A model generated the notes under the pieces. It was not told the DNA's origin. It saw only the letters and a list, made by a program, of their open reading frames with translations, and ran no database searches. Positions 24,790 to 34,442 of a stretch of DNA of 64,000 nt are shown here, piece after piece. Every line of letters starts with the position of its first letter. Positions within the stretch are counted from its first letter, which is position 1. The DNA comes from Methylobacterium tardum. Lineage in GTDB: Bacteria > Pseudomonadota > Alphaproteobacteria > Rhizobiales > Beijerinckiaceae. The position numbers were made by a program, and so were the translations under genes. The stretch lies in contig NZ_CP097484.1 in NCBI RefSeq assembly GCF_023546765.1, positions 5,566,501 to 5,630,500 of the forward strand, read 5' to 3'.

Positions 24790-26783
24790 TCAGCGCGGCC
24801 GACGGCGCACGCTCACCACGTTGCTGGCCGGCTCCGCCTTGCCGGCGGCCTCCGGCAGGGTGTCGAGGGCGGTCTTGACGATGGTGGCGGCGTCCAGGCC
24901 GGCCTCGGCGTACATCTTCTCCGGGCTGTCGTGGTCCTGGTAGCTGTCCGGCAGCGTCATCGTCCGCACCCGGACCCGCCCCGCATCCAGAGCCCCCCGC
25001 TCCGCCAGGAGATGCAGCACCATCGCGCCGAACCCGCCCCGCGAGCCCTCCTCGATCGTGATCAGAACCTCGTGCTCCCGCGCAAGCTCCAGGATCAGCG
25101 CCTCGTCCAGCGGCTTGGCAAAGCGCGCATCCGCCACTGTCACCGCCACGCCCTGCTCGGACAGCGCGTCGGCCGCCTTCAGCGCCTCCGACAGACGCGT
25201 GCCCAGGCTCAGGAGCGCCACACGCGCCTCCGCGTCCCGGCGCACCACCCGGCCCTTGCCGATCGCCAGGACCTCGCCCCGCTCCGGAAGCTCGACACCG
25301 ACACCCTCGCCGCGCGGGTAGCGCAGGGCGATCGGGCCCGAGTCATGGGCGTGGGCGGTGGCCACCATGTGCACCAGCTCGGCCTCGTCGGCCGCCGCCA
25401 TCACGGTCATGTTCGGCAGGCAGCACAGATACGCCAGGTCGAACGCGCCGGCATGCGTCGCCCCGTCCGCGCCGACCAGGCCCGCCCGGTCCAGGCAGAA
25501 CCGCACCGGCAGGTTCTGCAGCGCCACGTCGTGCACCACCTGGTCGTAGGCCCGCTGCAGGAAGGTCGAGTAGATCGCCACGAACGGCCGGTAGCCCTCG
25601 GTCGCCAGACCGCCCGCGAACGTCACCGCGTGCTGCTCGGCGATGCCGACGTCGAAGGTCTTGTCCGGATGCGCCTTGCCGAACAGGTCGATGCCGGTGC
25701 CGCCCGGCATCGCGGCGGTGATCGCCACCACCTTGTCGTCGGCGTCCGCCGCCTTGATCAGGCTCTCGCCGAACACCCGCGTGTAGGCCGGCGCGTTCGG
25801 CTTGGCCTTGGCCTGCACGCCCGAGACCACGTCGAACTTGACCACGCCGTGGTAGCGGTCGGCGGACGCTTCCGCCGGCGCGTAGCCCTTGCCCTTGCGG
25901 GTGACCACGTGGAGCAGGATCGGGCCGTGCTCGGCGTCGCGGACGTTCTTGAGCACCGGCAGCAGGTGGTCGAGGTTGTGCCCGTCGACGGGGCCGACAT
26001 AGTGGAAGCCCATCTCCTCGAACATGGTGCCGCCGCCCACCACCAGCGAGCGGGCGTATTCCTCGGCCGCGGCGGCGCGCTGGTAGAGGGCCTTCGGCAG
26101 GAGCTTGCCGAGCTGCTTGGCGGTCTCGCGCAGGGACTGGTAGGCGCCGCCGGACGCCAGCCGGCGAGGTAGGCCGACATGGCGCCGACGGGCGGCGCGA
26201 TCGACATGTCGTTGTCGTTGAGGATGACGATCAGGCGCGAGTGGAGGGCGCCGGCGTTGTTGAGCGCCTCGTAGGCCATGCCGGCCGACATGGATCCGTC
26301 GCCGATCACCGCGATGGCGTTGCGGCGCTTCTGCGCGCCGCCCGTCTGCTTGGCGGTGGCGTTGTCGAGGTCGCGGGCGACCGCCATGCCCAGCGCGGCC
26401 GAGATGGAGGTCGAGGAGTGGGCGGCGCCGAAGGGGTCGTAGACGCTCTCGCTCCGCTTGGTGAAGCCCGACAGGCCGCCGCCCTGGCGCAGCGTGCGGA
26501 TGCGGTCGCGGCGCTCGGTGAGGATCTTGTGCGGGTAGCACTGGTGGCCGACGTCCCAGACGATGCGGTCGTCGGGGGTGTCGAACACGTGGTGCAGGGC
26601 GACGGTGAGTTCGGCGACGCCCAGCCCCGAGCCGAGATGGCCGCCGGTGATCGACACCGCGTCGATCATCTCGGCGCGCACCGCGTCCGCCACAGCCTGC
26701 AGCTCCGATTCCGGAAGCCCGCGCAACGCCGCAGGATTCGGGATTCGGTCGAGAAGCGCGCTCTGCTCGGGGGAAATTGCCAC
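24790..26783 (-). pseudogene. dxs: 1-deoxy-D-xylulose-5-phosphate synthase, frameshifted in the sequence
   Basis: DXS joins pyruvate and glyceraldehyde 3-phosphate with thiamine diphosphate, the entry step of the MEP route to isoprenoids, hopanoids, carotenoids and quinones. The N-terminal part has '[20 protein letters not shown]', '[19 protein letters not shown]' and the ThDP motif '[18 protein letters not shown]'. The C-terminal part has '[20 protein letters not shown]' and '[20 protein letters not shown]'. After 'GAMSAYLA' (about 26163) the frame breaks; the continuation '[19 protein letters not shown]' is in another frame. Adding one base to the GG there gives a normal protein of 664 residues. 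Because the pathway is essential, an assembly error is likely. It lies downstream of xseB with a 43-base gap. Confidence 0.9.
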
Positions 26784-26826
26784 GGCATCAACCTCTAACG
26801 GATGGGATCGGTTTGATCGCCGAGCC

Positions 26827-27087
26827 TCAGGACATATCGAGCGGGGCGACGCCCTCGGGCCGCCCGTCGGCGCCGAGGGTGATCCGCTGGATCCGCGCCT
26901 CGGCCCGCTTCAGCAGCGCTTCGCAATGCTTCTTCAGCACCTCGCCGCGCTCGTAGATCGCCACCGACTCGTCGAGCGGGACGTCGCCGCGCTCGAGCCG
27001 GCGCACGATTTCCTCGAGCTGTTCCAGCGCCTTCTCGAAGGGCAGGTCGCCGGCAGCGGGGGCCACCTCGGGTCTGCTCGCACTCAT
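26827..27087 (-). CDS. xseB: Exodeoxyribonuclease VII small subunit
   Basis: An 86-residue helical-hairpin subunit. '[20 protein letters not shown]' followed by '[20 protein letters not shown]' is the family signature. Several copies bind the large subunit XseA to make the nuclease that degrades single-stranded DNA. The gene sits directly upstream of dxs, an arrangement conserved widely in proteobacteria. The start is the Met of '[20 protein letters not shown]'. Confidence 0.93.
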   Translation of the reverse strand: MSASRPEVAPAAGDLPFEKALEQLEEIVRRLERGDVPLDESVAIYERGEVLKKHCEALLKRAEARIQRITLGADGRPEGVAPLDMS

Positions 27088-27286
27088 CCCAGATACTTCC
27101 TTTGGAGGGTTTCTACGGCGCCAGCCCCCGTCGCCACAACCCAGGGCACAGGTTTGGCGGCCGGCTCCGCACCGTTTTGGAAGCGTGCGGCGGCGTTTGC
27201 GCCACACTCGGGACGGGCGTGAGACCGCCGCCGTACGACCGCGGACACGCCGCGGCGGCCGTGACGAAACCCGTTCGGGAGAGCGG

Positions 27287-27799
27287 TCACGCGAGCGTCA
27301 GACAGAACGGCGTGCCCTCGAACGCGTCGGCGCCGCGGCCGATCCGCGCGATGGCCGCGACCATGCGCCCGTCGCGGCCGAGCATCCGGTCGGCGATGGC
27401 GACGAACAGCGGATTGGGCGTCGCCGACGGGGAGGCTGCCCGCAGGGCGTCGGCGATCGCCGCCTCGTCGCGCTCGGGCGCCAGGGCGCAGGCCGCGATG
27501 AAGGCCGCGGCGGTGGAGCGGCTGATCCCGGCATAGCAGTGGATCACCAGCGGCTTCTCCCGCGGCCAGGCCCGGACGAAGTCGAGAACCCGCGCCACGT
27601 GCTCTTCTGCCGGCAGAACGTGTCCGTCGCGCGCCGCCGCGATGTCGCTGACGCCGATGACGGCGTGGTTCTCGGCGTCGATCACGGCAGGACGCTCCAG
27701 CGGCGTGCCGACATTGATCAGCGTGAGCACGTGACTGGCGCCGGTCGCCGCGACGGTCTCGGGCAGGCGTGAGAGAGGGCAGACGTGGAGGCTCGGCAT
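27287..27799 (-). CDS. Tyrosine/dual-specificity phosphatase family protein
   Basis: A 170-residue protein with the Cys-phosphatase loop '[10 protein letters not shown]' near residue 88, giving the nucleophilic Cys and the Arg of Cx5R. 'IGVSDIA' upstream may supply the general acid Asp. 'PLVIHCYAG', '[20 protein letters not shown]' and '[14 protein letters not shown]' are typical of bacterial dual-specificity-like phosphatases found in Rhizobiales. The physiological substrate is unknown. Confidence 0.85.
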   Translation of the reverse strand: MPSLHVCPLSRLPETVAATGASHVLTLINVGTPLERPAVIDAENHAVIGVSDIAAARDGHVLPAEEHVARVLDFVRAWPREKPLVIHCYAGISRSTAAAFIAACALAPERDEAAIADALRAASPSATPNPLFVAIADRMLGRDGRMVAAIARIGRGADAFEGTPFCLTLA

Positions 27800-27850
27800 G
27801 GTGATCGCGCCAGTGGCGTGCGATCGTGACGGATCGAGGGCGGCCGCGTG

Positions 27851-28456
27851 TCAGCTTGAGCGGAGCGCGTCGAAGCGCGCGCGGAATCGTGTCTCGGCTT
27901 CGGCGGTCGGCCAGGGCTCGGCGAGCGCCAGCACCCGGTCCGGCAGATCCGCGGCAGGGCCGAAATAGCGCTGGGCCTCCTCCGGCGCGAAGCCGGCAAG
28001 ACGGATCGCCTCGAGATGGGCGGCGATCCGGTCGGCCTGCTTCACCAGGCGGGCGAGCGCCGGCGCCGGGGCCGGGAGGCCGAAACGGCCGCGGATGGCG
28101 TCCAGCAGCCGCAGCTCGACGCCGCGATAGGCATCGCCGATCGCGGCCTTCAACGGCGAGATGATGTCCCCGACCACGTATTCCGGCGCGTCGTGCAGCA
28201 GCAGCTCCAGGCCGTCCGGGTCGGTGCAGGCCGGGGCGACGTGCCGGCCCACCGCCTCGACCAGCAGGCTGTGCTGGGCCACCGAGAAGACATGCGGCCC
28301 TCGGGTCTGGCCGTTCCAGCGGGCGACCCGGGCGAGGCCGTGGGCGATGTCGGCGATCTCGATGTCGCGGGACGCGGGATCGAGGAGGTCGAGGCGCCGG
28401 CCGGAGAGCATCCGCTGCCACGCGCGCGGGGCCGGGTCGGGCGCAGATCCGCTCAT
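27851..28456 (-). CDS. HD domain (YfbR-like) phosphohydrolase
   Basis: A 201-residue HD hydrolase. The metal ligands are seen as the His of 'VFSVAQHSLLVE', the pair in 'LLLHDAPEYVVGDIISPLK' and the Asp in 'VKQADRIAAHLEA'. The same order occurs in YfbR-type 5'-deoxynucleotidases and related HD proteins. It probably acts on a nucleotide. It is translationally coupled to the DNA-repair gene tag (ATGA overlap), so the pair may help clear damaged bases or nucleotides. Confidence 0.83.
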   Translation of the reverse strand: MSGSAPDPAPRAWQRMLSGRRLDLLDPASRDIEIADIAHGLARVARWNGQTRGPHVFSVAQHSLLVEAVGRHVAPACTDPDGLELLLHDAPEYVVGDIISPLKAAIGDAYRGVELRLLDAIRGRFGLPAPAPALARLVKQADRIAAHLEAIRLAGFAPEEAQRYFGPAADLPDRVLALAEPWPTAEAETRFRARFDALRSS

Positions 28457-29067
28457 CGCGCCTGCCCCAGGCGGGCGCAGGGCCCGTGCCGGTGGCAGCC
28501 GACGAGGTGATCGTTGACCATGCCGACCGCCTGCATGAAGGCGTGCACGATGGTCGGCCCGCAGAACGAGAAGCCCTCGGCCTTGAGGGCCTTGCCGATC
28601 GCCCGGGAGACCGGGGTCTCGGTGGCGATCTCGGCGCGGCTCCGGGCCGTACCCTGGACCGGCTGCCCGTCCACGAAATCCCACAGGAAGCGCGCGAAGC
28701 CGGGGCCGCGCTCCTCGATGCTCAGCCAAGCCCTGGCGCCCGCGATGGTGCCCTGGATCTTGGCGCGGTTGCGGATGATGCGGGTGTCGCCCATCAGCCG
28801 CGCCACGTCGTCGTCCGTGAAGCGGGCGATCCGCTCCGGATCGAAGTCCGCGAAGGCGTCGCGAAACCCCTCGCGGCGGCGCAGGATGGTGATCCAGGAC
28901 AGGCCGGCCTGGAAGCCGTCGAGGATCAGCTTCTCGTAGAGGGCCCGGCCGTCGCGCTCGGGCACGCCCCACTCGGTGTCGTGATAGCCGACATAGAGCG
29001 GATCGAGGCCAGCCCACCAGCAGCGGGGGCAGCCGTCGGGGTGATCGATCAGGCCGGTCTCGGACAT
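28453..29067 (-). CDS. tag: DNA-3-methyladenine glycosylase I
   Basis: Tag removes 3-methyladenine from alkylated DNA, starting base-excision repair. The 204-residue protein has 'CPRCWWAGLDPLYVGYHDTE' with zinc-binding Cys, 'WGVPERDGRALYEKLILDG', 'FQAGLSWITILRRREGFR' containing the catalytic Glu, and at the end 'GMVNDHLVGCHRHGPC' with the other zinc ligands. The length and all key residues fit E. coli Tag. Its stop overlaps the start of the HD hydrolase gene. Confidence 0.93.
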   Translation of the reverse strand: MSETGLIDHPDGCPRCWWAGLDPLYVGYHDTEWGVPERDGRALYEKLILDGFQAGLSWITILRRREGFRDAFADFDPERIARFTDDDVARLMGDTRIIRNRAKIQGTIAGARAWLSIEERGPGFARFLWDFVDGQPVQGTARSRAEIATETPVSRAIGKALKAEGFSFCGPTIVHAFMQAVGMVNDHLVGCHRHGPCARLGQAR

Positions 29068-29115
29068 GCGCCCGGTTTAGCGAGAACAGGAGCGGAACGC
29101 CATGGCGGTCCGCTC

Positions 29116-30558
29116 CTACTCCGCGGCGACCGTCCGCGCCGGGCGGAAGCGGGCGAGGACTTGCCGCCGCAGGCCCGCGATGTCGAAGATCCAGACCAGG
29201 GCGCTGTAGGCGGCGACCCCGGCCGGGACTAGGACCGCCAGTGCGGTGGCGGGCGGGAGATGGCGGAACGGGGCGAGGGCGAGCCCCATCGCCGCGCAGG
29301 CGAGCGTCGCGACCCCGATCTCCCCCCACGGCAGGACGATGCGCTCCAGACCCGTGAGCGCGCGCCAACCGAGCCACAGCCCGGCGGCGGCGAGGCCCGC
29401 GGTCTGCGCCAGCGCAACCCCGATCCCGCCCATCCGATCGGGCAGGATCAGCAGGCCGGCGCCGTTGACCGCCAGCCCGACCAGCGCGGCGGCGATCACC
29501 GGGAGCGTCCGGCGGCGGATCTGGAAGACCGGGTTGAGGGCGTAGAACATCATCGACAGGCAGAACAGGCCGGGCAACAGCGCGACGCTGTAGGTCTCGA
29601 ACGGCCCGCGATAGGCGTCCGGCACCACCAGCCCCTGGAGCGCCGGCAGCACCGCCCAGAACCCGACCGCGCAGGGCGCCAGCAGCGCGAAGACGGTGCC
29701 GGCATTCTCCGCCACCTGCGCCTCCGCGGCCGCGCGTCCGCGCTCCTCCTCGGCCTGGACGGCGAGCTGGAACAGCAGCAAATCGAGGGCGGTGCCGAGC
29801 GTCGTCAGCGAGCGGGACGTCACGTCGGCCGCGAGGGCGAAATAGCCGGCCTCCGCGAAGCCGGCATGGCCCGCGATGGCGCCGCGGTTCACGAAGGCGA
29901 GGCACTGGTAGGCGGTGTTGGCCGCGATGAGCGGCAGGCCGTAGCGGGCGAAGACCCGCCAGGTGTCGGACAGGCGCGGCCGCTCGAACGGGGTGCGCGG
30001 GTCCCGTAGGGGATGGCGCAGGACGAACACCGCCGCGAGCTGGCTCAGGCCCGCCGCCGCCAGCACCCAGGCCGGCTGGACGAGCCACCACGCGGCCGCC
30101 GCCATCATGGCGAAGGACAGGACGTTCTTCACCGCGACGAGGCCGAGATAGAGCCGCCCGTCGAACCGCGCCCGGGCGAGCGCCGCGTGATAGTCGAACA
30201 CGCCGATGCCGAGGGCCGCCATCCCGGTGCCGCACAGGACCGCCTCGCGCCCGTCCGCGCCGCCGGCGAAGCCGAAGGCGCCGCACAGGGCGGCGGCGGC
30301 GAGCAGCAGCAGGCCGAGGCGCAGATAGGCTCGGTCGAGCCCGTGGCGGATCCAGGGTTCGTCCAGCCGCACGCGCCCCGAGTAGAATCGCGTCGCCGAG
30401 AGGCGCAGCCACTCGAACAGGACCGTGTTCAGCACGATGGCGCCGGTGGTCGCCAGCGCGAACCGGCCGAAATCGGCCGGCCCCAGAAGCTTGGCGATCA
30501 GCAGCCCGAGGACGAAGTTCAGCCCTGCATTGATGATGAAGGCGGCGATCACGGCCAT
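29116..30558 (-). CDS. Polysaccharide flippase (Wzx/MOP superfamily)
   Basis: A 480-residue membrane protein with about twelve to fourteen helices. 'IAAFIINAGLNFVLGLLIAK' followed by 'LLGPADFGRFALATTGA' is the N-terminal signature of polysaccharide_synt-type flippases, which move lipid-linked oligosaccharides across the inner membrane. 'FARYGLPLIAANTAYQCLAF' and 'FETYSVALLPGLFCLSMMFY' are later conserved parts. No glycosyltransferase cluster is next to it, so the cargo is not known. The ATG chosen begins at the first helix; the extension upstream is low in hydrophobicity. Confidence 0.85.
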   Translation of the reverse strand: MAVIAAFIINAGLNFVLGLLIAKLLGPADFGRFALATTGAIVLNTVLFEWLRLSATRFYSGRVRLDEPWIRHGLDRAYLRLGLLLLAAAALCGAFGFAGGADGREAVLCGTGMAALGIGVFDYHAALARARFDGRLYLGLVAVKNVLSFAMMAAAAWWLVQPAWVLAAAGLSQLAAVFVLRHPLRDPRTPFERPRLSDTWRVFARYGLPLIAANTAYQCLAFVNRGAIAGHAGFAEAGYFALAADVTSRSLTTLGTALDLLLFQLAVQAEEERGRAAAEAQVAENAGTVFALLAPCAVGFWAVLPALQGLVVPDAYRGPFETYSVALLPGLFCLSMMFYALNPVFQIRRRTLPVIAAALVGLAVNGAGLLILPDRMGGIGVALAQTAGLAAAGLWLGWRALTGLERIVLPWGEIGVATLACAAMGLALAPFRHLPPATALAVLVPAGVAAYSALVWIFDIAGLRRQVLARFRPARTVAAE

Positions 30559-30685
30559 GGACGGCGTCTCATGAGCGGCGGTGTTTCTCTCGGGCAATCC
30601 GCAGGATGTAGCGCGGGACCCGTAAAACTCCCCTAACCGGGCGGGATCGGGGCGGACCAAGCCGCCATGCGGCTGCCGTGGGCCC

Positions 30686-32785
30686 TCAGGCTGCGCGGAC
30701 GGTGTCCAGGAAGCGCGCGACTTCGGCCGCGAGATGCTCGGATTGCCGCGACAGCGCGGAGGCCGCTTCGAGCACCTGGCCTGCCGCTTGGCCGGTTGCC
30801 TCGGCGGCTCCGGCGACGCCGATGATCGTGCTGGTCACCGCGCCGGTGCCGGTCGCCGCCTGCCCGACATTCCGGACGATCTCCCGTGTGGCCGCACCCT
30901 GCTCCTCCACCGCCGCCGCGATCGAGTTCGCCACGCCGCTGATCTCCTGGATCCGCCCGGTGATCGCGTCGATCGCCGAGACGGCCTCGCCGGTCGCCCC
31001 CTGAATGCCCGCGATCTGGCCGGCGATCTCCTCGGTGGCCTTGGCGGTCTGCGCGGCCAGGGCCTTCACCTCCGCGGCGACCACCGCGAAGCCGCGCCCC
31101 GCCTCGCCGGCGCGCGCCGCCTCGATCGTGGCGTTGAGCGCCAGGAGGTTCGTCTGCTCGGCGACATCGCGGATCAGCGTCACCACGGCGCCGATCCGCG
31201 CGACTGCGCCGCTGAGCTCCCGGACCAGGGCACCCGTCTGGTCGGCTTCCGACACCGCTCCCCCGGCGAGCTTGGTCGATCCCGCGACCTGCCGGCCGAT
31301 CTCCTCCACGGAGGCCCCGAGTTCCTCGGCGGCCGCCGCCACGGTGTTGACGTTCGCGGCGGCCTCCTCGGCGGCGGCCGCTACGGTGCTGGACTGGCTG
31401 GCGGTCTGGGTCGCGGTGGCCGTCATGGTCTGGGCGGTGACCTGCAGGGCGCCGGCCGAGTCCGAGACCTGACCGATGATGCCGCCGACCGTGCGCTCGA
31501 AGCGCTGAGCCATCGCCTGCAGGTCGGATCTGCGCTGGGCCTCCGCCGCCACCCGCGCCTCGGCCGCCTCGGCTTCGATCCGGCGGCCGTGGATCAGGTT
31601 GTCCTTGAACACCTGGACGGCCCGCGCCATCGCGCCGATCTCGTTCCGGTAGGCGCGCGCCGGGACCGTGGCGGACGCGTCCCCGTCCGCCAGCGCCTGC
31701 ATCGCCGCCGTCAGCGCCCGGAGTGGGTGCAGCACGCCGGCAAACAGGGCCCACAGGCCCAGGGCGACCAGGAGGATCAATGCCAGCAACGCCGTCACGC
31801 TGCGCGCAACGCCGCTCCGGGCCGCGTCGGCGAGGGTCTCGGCGCGCCCCACCATCGCGTCGAGGGCCGCGTCGCAGAGGGCGACGATGAAGCGCTGGTT
31901 CTCGGTGTTGCGCTGGCGCAGCTCGTCGAACGTGTGGCGCACGGGGGTGTGCATGCTCAGCGCGTCGAAGACCGCTTGCGCGATGGCCTTGGTTTCCCCC
32001 TCGAAGTTGCTGGCCTTGGCCTTCTCGAACGCGGCCCGTACCGTCTCCGTGACGTCGGTCGCGGCCTCAGACGTGCGCCGCCACGCGTTCAGCAGTTCGG
32101 CTCGCTCTTCCGCCGCTGCGACCGTCTCGGGCAGGGACCACGACGTCCCGGCGACCAGGGACGCCTGCACCCGCACCGCGACGTTGCCGCTGGCGACGCG
32201 CGTGTCCCAGGCCACCTGCTTGAGGGTGAGATAGCGCTGCAGGACGGGATCGGACCGGGGGATGGCCGCGTCGACCGCCTTCAGCGTCGCCGTCAGGCCC
32301 TCCAACAGCTCTTGGAACGCGTCCAGCACGGCGCCCCGCAGCGCCGGGTCACGCCGGGCTTTCGGCAGCCCCAGGGCCTCGTCGATGCGGGGCCGGAGGG
32401 CCGCCATCGCGTCCCGGGCGGCGTTCAGGCGAGGGAGCGTCGCGCCGACCGCCGGCTCGGCCAGATCGTTCAGGCTGCGCTGAGCGCGGCGGTCATTCTC
32501 GATCATCGCCTGTCGGCTGGCCGCGATGGCCGACAGGGTCTTCTCGTCCGCGGGCGCCTCACCCCCGAGCGCGAGCGTCGATCCGCGCTCGACCCGCAGG
32601 GGCAGAATCGTCTTGAGAAGCCCCTGGCTCGCCTGGGTAAGCGTCACGGCCCTGACCGCAGCCGTCACCTGCGCCCGCGCGTCGGCGAGAGTCCGAACCG
32701 CGCCGCCCAGGGCCATGCAGGCCATGATCACGATGACCAAGCACAGCAACGCCCGGATCGAGAAGCGTCCCAGCCAGTGGGTCAT
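30686..32785 (-). CDS. Methyl-accepting chemotaxis protein
   Basis: A 699-residue transducer. The first helix is '[17 protein letters not shown]' (residues about 12-30), a periplasmic helical sensor spans about 35-310, the second helix is '[20 protein letters not shown]', and HAMP is '[17 protein letters not shown]'. The signalling tip contains '[20 protein letters not shown]' and '[18 protein letters not shown]'. No CheR-binding pentapeptide is visible at the C-terminus. No che genes lie nearby, so it is an orphan receptor. The sensor resembles four-helix-bundle types and no ligand can be deduced. Confidence 0.9.
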   Translation of the reverse strand: MTHWLGRFSIRALLCLVIVIMACMALGGAVRTLADARAQVTAAVRAVTLTQASQGLLKTILPLRVERGSTLALGGEAPADEKTLSAIAASRQAMIENDRRAQRSLNDLAEPAVGATLPRLNAARDAMAALRPRIDEALGLPKARRDPALRGAVLDAFQELLEGLTATLKAVDAAIPRSDPVLQRYLTLKQVAWDTRVASGNVAVRVQASLVAGTSWSLPETVAAAEERAELLNAWRRTSEAATDVTETVRAAFEKAKASNFEGETKAIAQAVFDALSMHTPVRHTFDELRQRNTENQRFIVALCDAALDAMVGRAETLADAARSGVARSVTALLALILLVALGLWALFAGVLHPLRALTAAMQALADGDASATVPARAYRNEIGAMARAVQVFKDNLIHGRRIEAEAAEARVAAEAQRRSDLQAMAQRFERTVGGIIGQVSDSAGALQVTAQTMTATATQTASQSSTVAAAAEEAAANVNTVAAAAEELGASVEEIGRQVAGSTKLAGGAVSEADQTGALVRELSGAVARIGAVVTLIRDVAEQTNLLALNATIEAARAGEAGRGFAVVAAEVKALAAQTAKATEEIAGQIAGIQGATGEAVSAIDAITGRIQEISGVANSIAAAVEEQGAATREIVRNVGQAATGTGAVTSTIIGVAGAAEATGQAAGQVLEAASALSRQSEHLAAEVARFLDTVRAA

Positions 32786-33217
32786 GGGTCTGGATCCCAA
32801 AGTTCGCAATGTTCCGTCTTATGACGTCAGATCTATGCAGGCAACAAACCCTTTTGCCTTTTTGATAGGACCGAATTTTACGCCTAGAGATGCCTTAAAA
32901 GTCGCTCATCGCGATGTATCTTGCTGCTTTTAAATTACCGCTCTGCCGGCTCATATTATACGTCGCGTCGCGGAGTCGAAATTCTATCCGGCGAGACGGT
33001 GAGTCCGGCCCGTTCATCCCTCGCGAGCGTGCACTGCGGATCCGGCCCGCTTCTGTGTCCGGGCGCCCCCAATCCTCGGAGCGCGGCGAAGCGATCCCGG
33101 GCAGCGCGGCCCTGGCCGGCTTTCTTCGGCCCTGGTCACGCCGCATCGCCCGTGATGGCGGAGCGGGCTGCGTAGATTGACGCGATCGATCGGGCCCGAG
33201 CCGGGCCCGCGAGGCCC
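32786..33217. other. Intergenic region with promoter-like AT island and a degenerate repeat
   Basis: About 32810-32990 is AT-rich and likely holds the promoter of the chemoreceptor. From about 33060 the phrase 'gagcgcggcgaagcgatccc' resembles one half of the palindromic repeat at 36435-36512. No gene was found. Confidence 0.45.
33191..33209 (-). terminator. Hairpin after the GNAT gene
   Basis: CGGGCCCG, three-base loop AGC, CGGGCCCG. It lies nine bases past the minus-strand stop. No T tract. Confidence 0.45.
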
Positions 33218-33724
33218 CTAGAGCCCGCGCTCGTAGCGCCAGGCCTCCATGCCGTCCTCGTAATAGTCGGGTCGCACCGCGAAGCGGACATAGCCCCGGC
33301 GCTCGTAGAGGCGGATGCCGGCGCCGTTATCGGCGCGCACCTCCAGCCGGAGCCTGTCGCAGCCTCGGGCGCGGGCGTGAGCCTCCGCGGCGTCGAGCAG
33401 CCTGCCGCCGAGGCCGAGGCCGCCACGGTTCGGCGCCACCGCGATCGAGGCCAGCCGGGCGATCCGGCTGCTGCGCCGCCGCTCCAGCACCGCGGCGCCG
33501 ACGAGGACCGGGGTCGGATCCGCGTCCGGCGCGTCGATCAGCGCCGCCAGCACGTCCATCGTGGGTGACTGGATCGCGTGGCGGATCGCCCGGCGCTCGG
33601 CTCGGTCGGTGGCGAAGGCGGCGTGCTCCAGGGCGACCAGGGCGTCGAGATCGGCAAGCGTGGCGGTGCGGATCGTCGGCTCGGGGAGCCCGGCGCCGAC
33701 CGGGTTGCGCAGGGGGGCGCTCAC
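33218..33724 (-). CDS. GNAT family N-acetyltransferase
   Basis: A 168-residue acetyltransferase. 'TIRTATLADLDALVALEHAA' opens the fold. 'IARLASIAVAPNRGGLGLGG' and 'RLLDAAEAHARARGC' are motif A with the acetyl-CoA loop RGGLGLG. 'LRLEVRADNGAGIRLYERRG' is motif B, as in RimI-like enzymes. The most likely start is GTG (MSAPLRNPVGAGLPEP) just after a GAAGG; the frame runs further upstream in sequence with no family similarity. The acceptor could be a protein N-terminus, by analogy with RimI, but that is not proven. Confidence 0.83.
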   Translation of the reverse strand: MSAPLRNPVGAGLPEPTIRTATLADLDALVALEHAAFATDRAERRAIRHAIQSPTMDVLAALIDAPDADPTPVLVGAAVLERRRSSRIARLASIAVAPNRGGLGLGGRLLDAAEAHARARGCDRLRLEVRADNGAGIRLYERRGYVRFAVRPDYYEDGMEAWRYERGL

Positions 33725-33929
33725 GCCTTCGCCGTCGCGGTGGATCTGATCGGCCCGGCCATCGCTCGCTCGCCTGAATCCTCTGCCCCGCCGGTCAGAT
33801 GCCCGCTTCCGCCCCGCTTGGGAAGCCCGCATGGCCCGCTGCGCCCCGTCGGGATGCGGCGTTTTTGCAACGGACCGTGCGGGGTGTGGATTCCGGGCGA
33901 AAAAGCGGGCGTCCCGGGGCGGTTTCCTC

Positions 33930-33958
33930 TTGTCGCGCCGGGCCCGCCTCCGTATATG
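33930..33958 (+). promoter_or_regulatory. Candidate housekeeping promoter of the decarboxylase leader
   Basis: TTGTCG, a 17-base spacer, then TATATG. It is a fair match to the alphaproteobacterial sigma-70 pattern and would start a transcript near 33965, about 480 bases before the decarboxylase ATG. Confidence 0.45.
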
Positions 33959-33964
33959 CGCCCT

Positions 33965-34442
33965 GCCCAATTTCGCACGTGCCTGTGGCCGCGTGTCGGT
34001 TGGTGGGCATCCGGTCAACTGCCGGACAGCCGCCAGGGGTCTTAAAGGATCGATGGTCGCAAGGGTGGATCCCTACGGCCGGCATCCAGGTGGCAACACC
34101 GGACCCCGACAACAACCGGCAGCCGGAGGCGAAACCGGCGAACCCCGCTCTCCACGGGGGACGCAGCTTAAAGCAACGACGAACGGGCTTTTTTGGTCTC
34201 GTCGGCCCTCCAAAGGCCGGCACCGAAGAGGCTTGTTTCTCTTTGCCCGGCGTGCGGTGGGGGTCATCCCTTCCAATCCACGGCAGCTTCCGGGTGCTCT
34301 GCGCCCGCACTGACGCACGCGTCTCCAAAGCGCGTGAGTCTGCGCGACGCATCGCCCCCTGACGCCGGCGGCCCGTTCGGGCCGTCATCTTCGACAGCGC
34401 GCCCCGCGAAGGGCGCACGCGAACCCGTGCCGGGAGACGACC
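33965..34442 (+). promoter_or_regulatory. Long structured 5' leader, candidate speF-type regulatory RNA
   Basis: About 480 bases separate the predicted promoter from the decarboxylase start with no ordinary gene between. The leader has base and codon composition unlike its neighbours, several hairpins ('ggcccgttcgggcc' at 34370-34383, 'cgtcggccctccaaaggccg' around 34199-34218) and a possible upstream reading frame. In alphaproteobacteria the conserved speF RNA motif (Rfam family speF) lies in just this position ahead of ornithine decarboxylase. The exact consensus was not checked. The likely role is feedback control by polyamines or ornithine. Confidence 0.5.
34053..34313 (+). CDS. Possible leader peptide upstream of the ornithine decarboxylase
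   Basis: An 86-codon frame inside the leader, beginning MVARVDPYGRHPGGNTGPRQ. It is very basic, with about fifteen Arg, and contains 'LFWSRRPSKGRHRRGLFLF'. An AAAGGA stands three bases before the ATG. Codons such as AGG, CGA, CTT and TCT are unlike those of genuine genes here, so either it is a regulatory peptide or the region is RNA structure only. E. coli speF also has an arrest peptide in its leader, which makes the idea reasonable but unproven. Confidence 0.28.
   Translation: MVARVDPYGRHPGGNTGPRQQPAAGGETGEPRSPRGTQLKATTNGLFWSRRPSKGRHRRGLFLFARRAVGVIPSNPRQLPGALRPH

Noticed and set aside
32786..33217. Short plus-strand frames upstream of the chemoreceptor
   Set aside because: They overlap AT-rich promoter DNA and a degenerate repeat, and they lack a ribosome site.
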